Position numbers and translations under genes: made by a program. DNA of 5,950 bases from Actinomycetes bacterium (lineage in GTDB: Bacteria > Actinomycetota > Acidimicrobiia > Acidimicrobiales > RAAP-2): the NCBI GenBank assembly GCA_021807655.1, contig JAKBCT010000065.1, positions 1 to 5,950 of the forward strand, read 5' to 3'. The notes below the pieces were generated by a model. That model was not told the DNA's origin. It ran no database searches and was given only the letters and a program-made list of their open reading frames with translations. Below, one piece after another: positions 5,231 through 5,950 of this stretch. The number at the start of each line of letters is the position of its first letter. The first letter of the stretch is position 1.

Positions 5231-5950
5231 CCGGTCTCGTCGGTGGCACGGCGGCTCGAAGCAAGGCGTTTACTCCACGGGTAGCGTGACGTAGTACGAA
5301 TCGTTGCCACCGTGTTCGTTGGGTGACCCCGAGTGACTCCAGGGCCCACCGCGGAAGCAGATCGAGGGCGCTTTCGACGAGCAGTCGGTACGCGAAGCGC
5401 TGGACGAGCCCCCCGCCGACCCCGGCGATGAGGAAGTCGCGTGCCTCGACCCCGTCGGCGCAGAGGCGCAGTTCCGGACGGAAGGCGCGCAGTTGGCGCC
5501 GCAGTTCGGCGACCGTCGTCGGTGGTGACTCGCCACCGAGGTCACTGGCCACTTTGACCATCTCGGACACGTAGCGGTCGGCCTCGAGGTCAGAGAGTGG
5601 GTGAGGGCCGAAGCGGCGGTAGGACTCGAGGAAGATCGTGGTGCCCGCGACGTGCACCCACGAGAGCAAGTGTGGGTCGCTCGCCTCGTAGTTCACGCCG
5701 TCGTCAGCGACTCCGCGCACCGCGAGGTGGATCGCCTTCACCCGCTCGATCGACGCGTAGGCGGCGGCCCGGGTCCCGTAGGTGGTGTCGCCGATGAAGT
5801 TCGCCGTCTGGAGCACTCGTCCGAGGGTGTCTTCGCGGTACCGGGAGTGTTGGGCGACGCCCGCCATCGAGTAGGGGTGGAGCATCTCGAGGAACAGTGA
5901 GCCGATGCCCCCGATGAGCATGGCGGCGAGGTCCCCATGGACGAGTCGGG
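5214..5950 (-). CDS. Oxygenase MpaB/DUF2236-family protein, 5' end beyond right edge
   Basis: The C-terminal 245 residues of a DUF2236 protein are present. The family includes fungal MpaB and bacterial latex-clearing protein (Lcp), a heme b oxygenase. Seen here are VHGDLAAMLIGG, then LEMLHPYSMAGVAQHSRYREDTLGRVLQT, then the V-x-x-IH-x-x-VRG segment, YEASDPHLLSWVH and the YVSEMVKVASDLG helix. The R-x-x-x-T in GRVLQT and the downstream His in KAIHLAV resemble the conserved Arg, Thr and heme-ligand His of Lcp, so heme binding is likely; the substrate is unknown. An internal ATG at 5921 could be mistaken for the start. The frame stays open to the edge, and the residues before it (RLVHGDLAA) match the family, so the real start lies outside. 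There is no signal peptide or membrane segment in the visible part. The gene is convergent with the SDR gene. Confidence 0.87.
   Translation of the reverse strand, partial: RLVHGDLAAMLIGGIGSLFLEMLHPYSMAGVAQHSRYREDTLGRVLQTANFIGDTTYGTRAAAYASIERVKAIHLAVRGVADDGVNYEASDPHLLSWVHVAGTTIFLESYRRFGPHPLSDLEADRYVSEMVKVASDLGGESPPTTVAELRRQLRAFRPELRLCADGVEARDFLIAGVGGGLVQRFAYRLLVESALDLLPRWALESLGVTQRTRWQRFVLRHATRGVNALLRAAVPPTRPVTAPA

Noticed and set aside
5919..5921. ATG as start of the MpaB-like protein
   Set aside because: Family-like residues continue upstream in frame to the window edge, so the true start lies outside.

Overview
This is a GC-rich, gene-dense bacterial stretch. Two of its genes start with GTG, and two lack a Shine-Dalgarno but have TANNNT boxes 6-7 nt before the start codon. 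The gene set (COG0701 permease with YHS, TesB-like thioesterase, classical SDR, MpaB/DUF2236 protein) points to an actinobacterium, perhaps Acidimicrobiia. The lineage is inferred from style and content, not from any marker gene.

Layout, left to right. (1) Positions 1-1281 (-): an ArsP_1/DUF318-type permease, entered at its 5' end and cut by the left edge. It carries one complete C-terminal YHS metal-binding domain, and a second one appears to begin exactly at the edge. (2) A 159-bp divergent gap. (3) 1441-2268 (+): a double-hotdog acyl-CoA thioesterase-like protein, overlapping by GTGA with (4) 2265-2690 (+), an ArfB/YaeJ-type ribosome-rescue peptidyl-tRNA hydrolase. (5) 2691-3542 (-): the 5'-nucleotidase SurE, whose stop codon abuts the ArfB stop with no gap. 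(6) A 54-bp divergent gap with an imperfect inverted repeat and back-to-back -10-like boxes. (7) 3597-4508 (+): an aldose 1-epimerase, overlapping by GTGA with (8) 4505-5230 (+), a classical SDR oxidoreductase. (9) 5214-5950 (-): an MpaB/DUF2236 putative heme oxygenase whose 3' end overlaps the SDR by 17 bp and whose start lies beyond the right edge.

The genes form two translationally coupled pairs: thioesterase with ArfB, which have unrelated functions, and epimerase with SDR, which plausibly form a sugar anomer/oxidoreduction pair. These are separated by divergent and convergent junctions with almost no spare DNA. No RNA genes, CRISPR, insertion sequences or clear intrinsic terminators were seen. 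Most of the window is ordinary chromosomal gene content. The points most worth a second look are the permease-YHS fusion, the interlocked divergent promoter region at 3543-3596, the leaderless-style starts, and the terminator-less convergent junctions. I see no convincing evidence of a new system.
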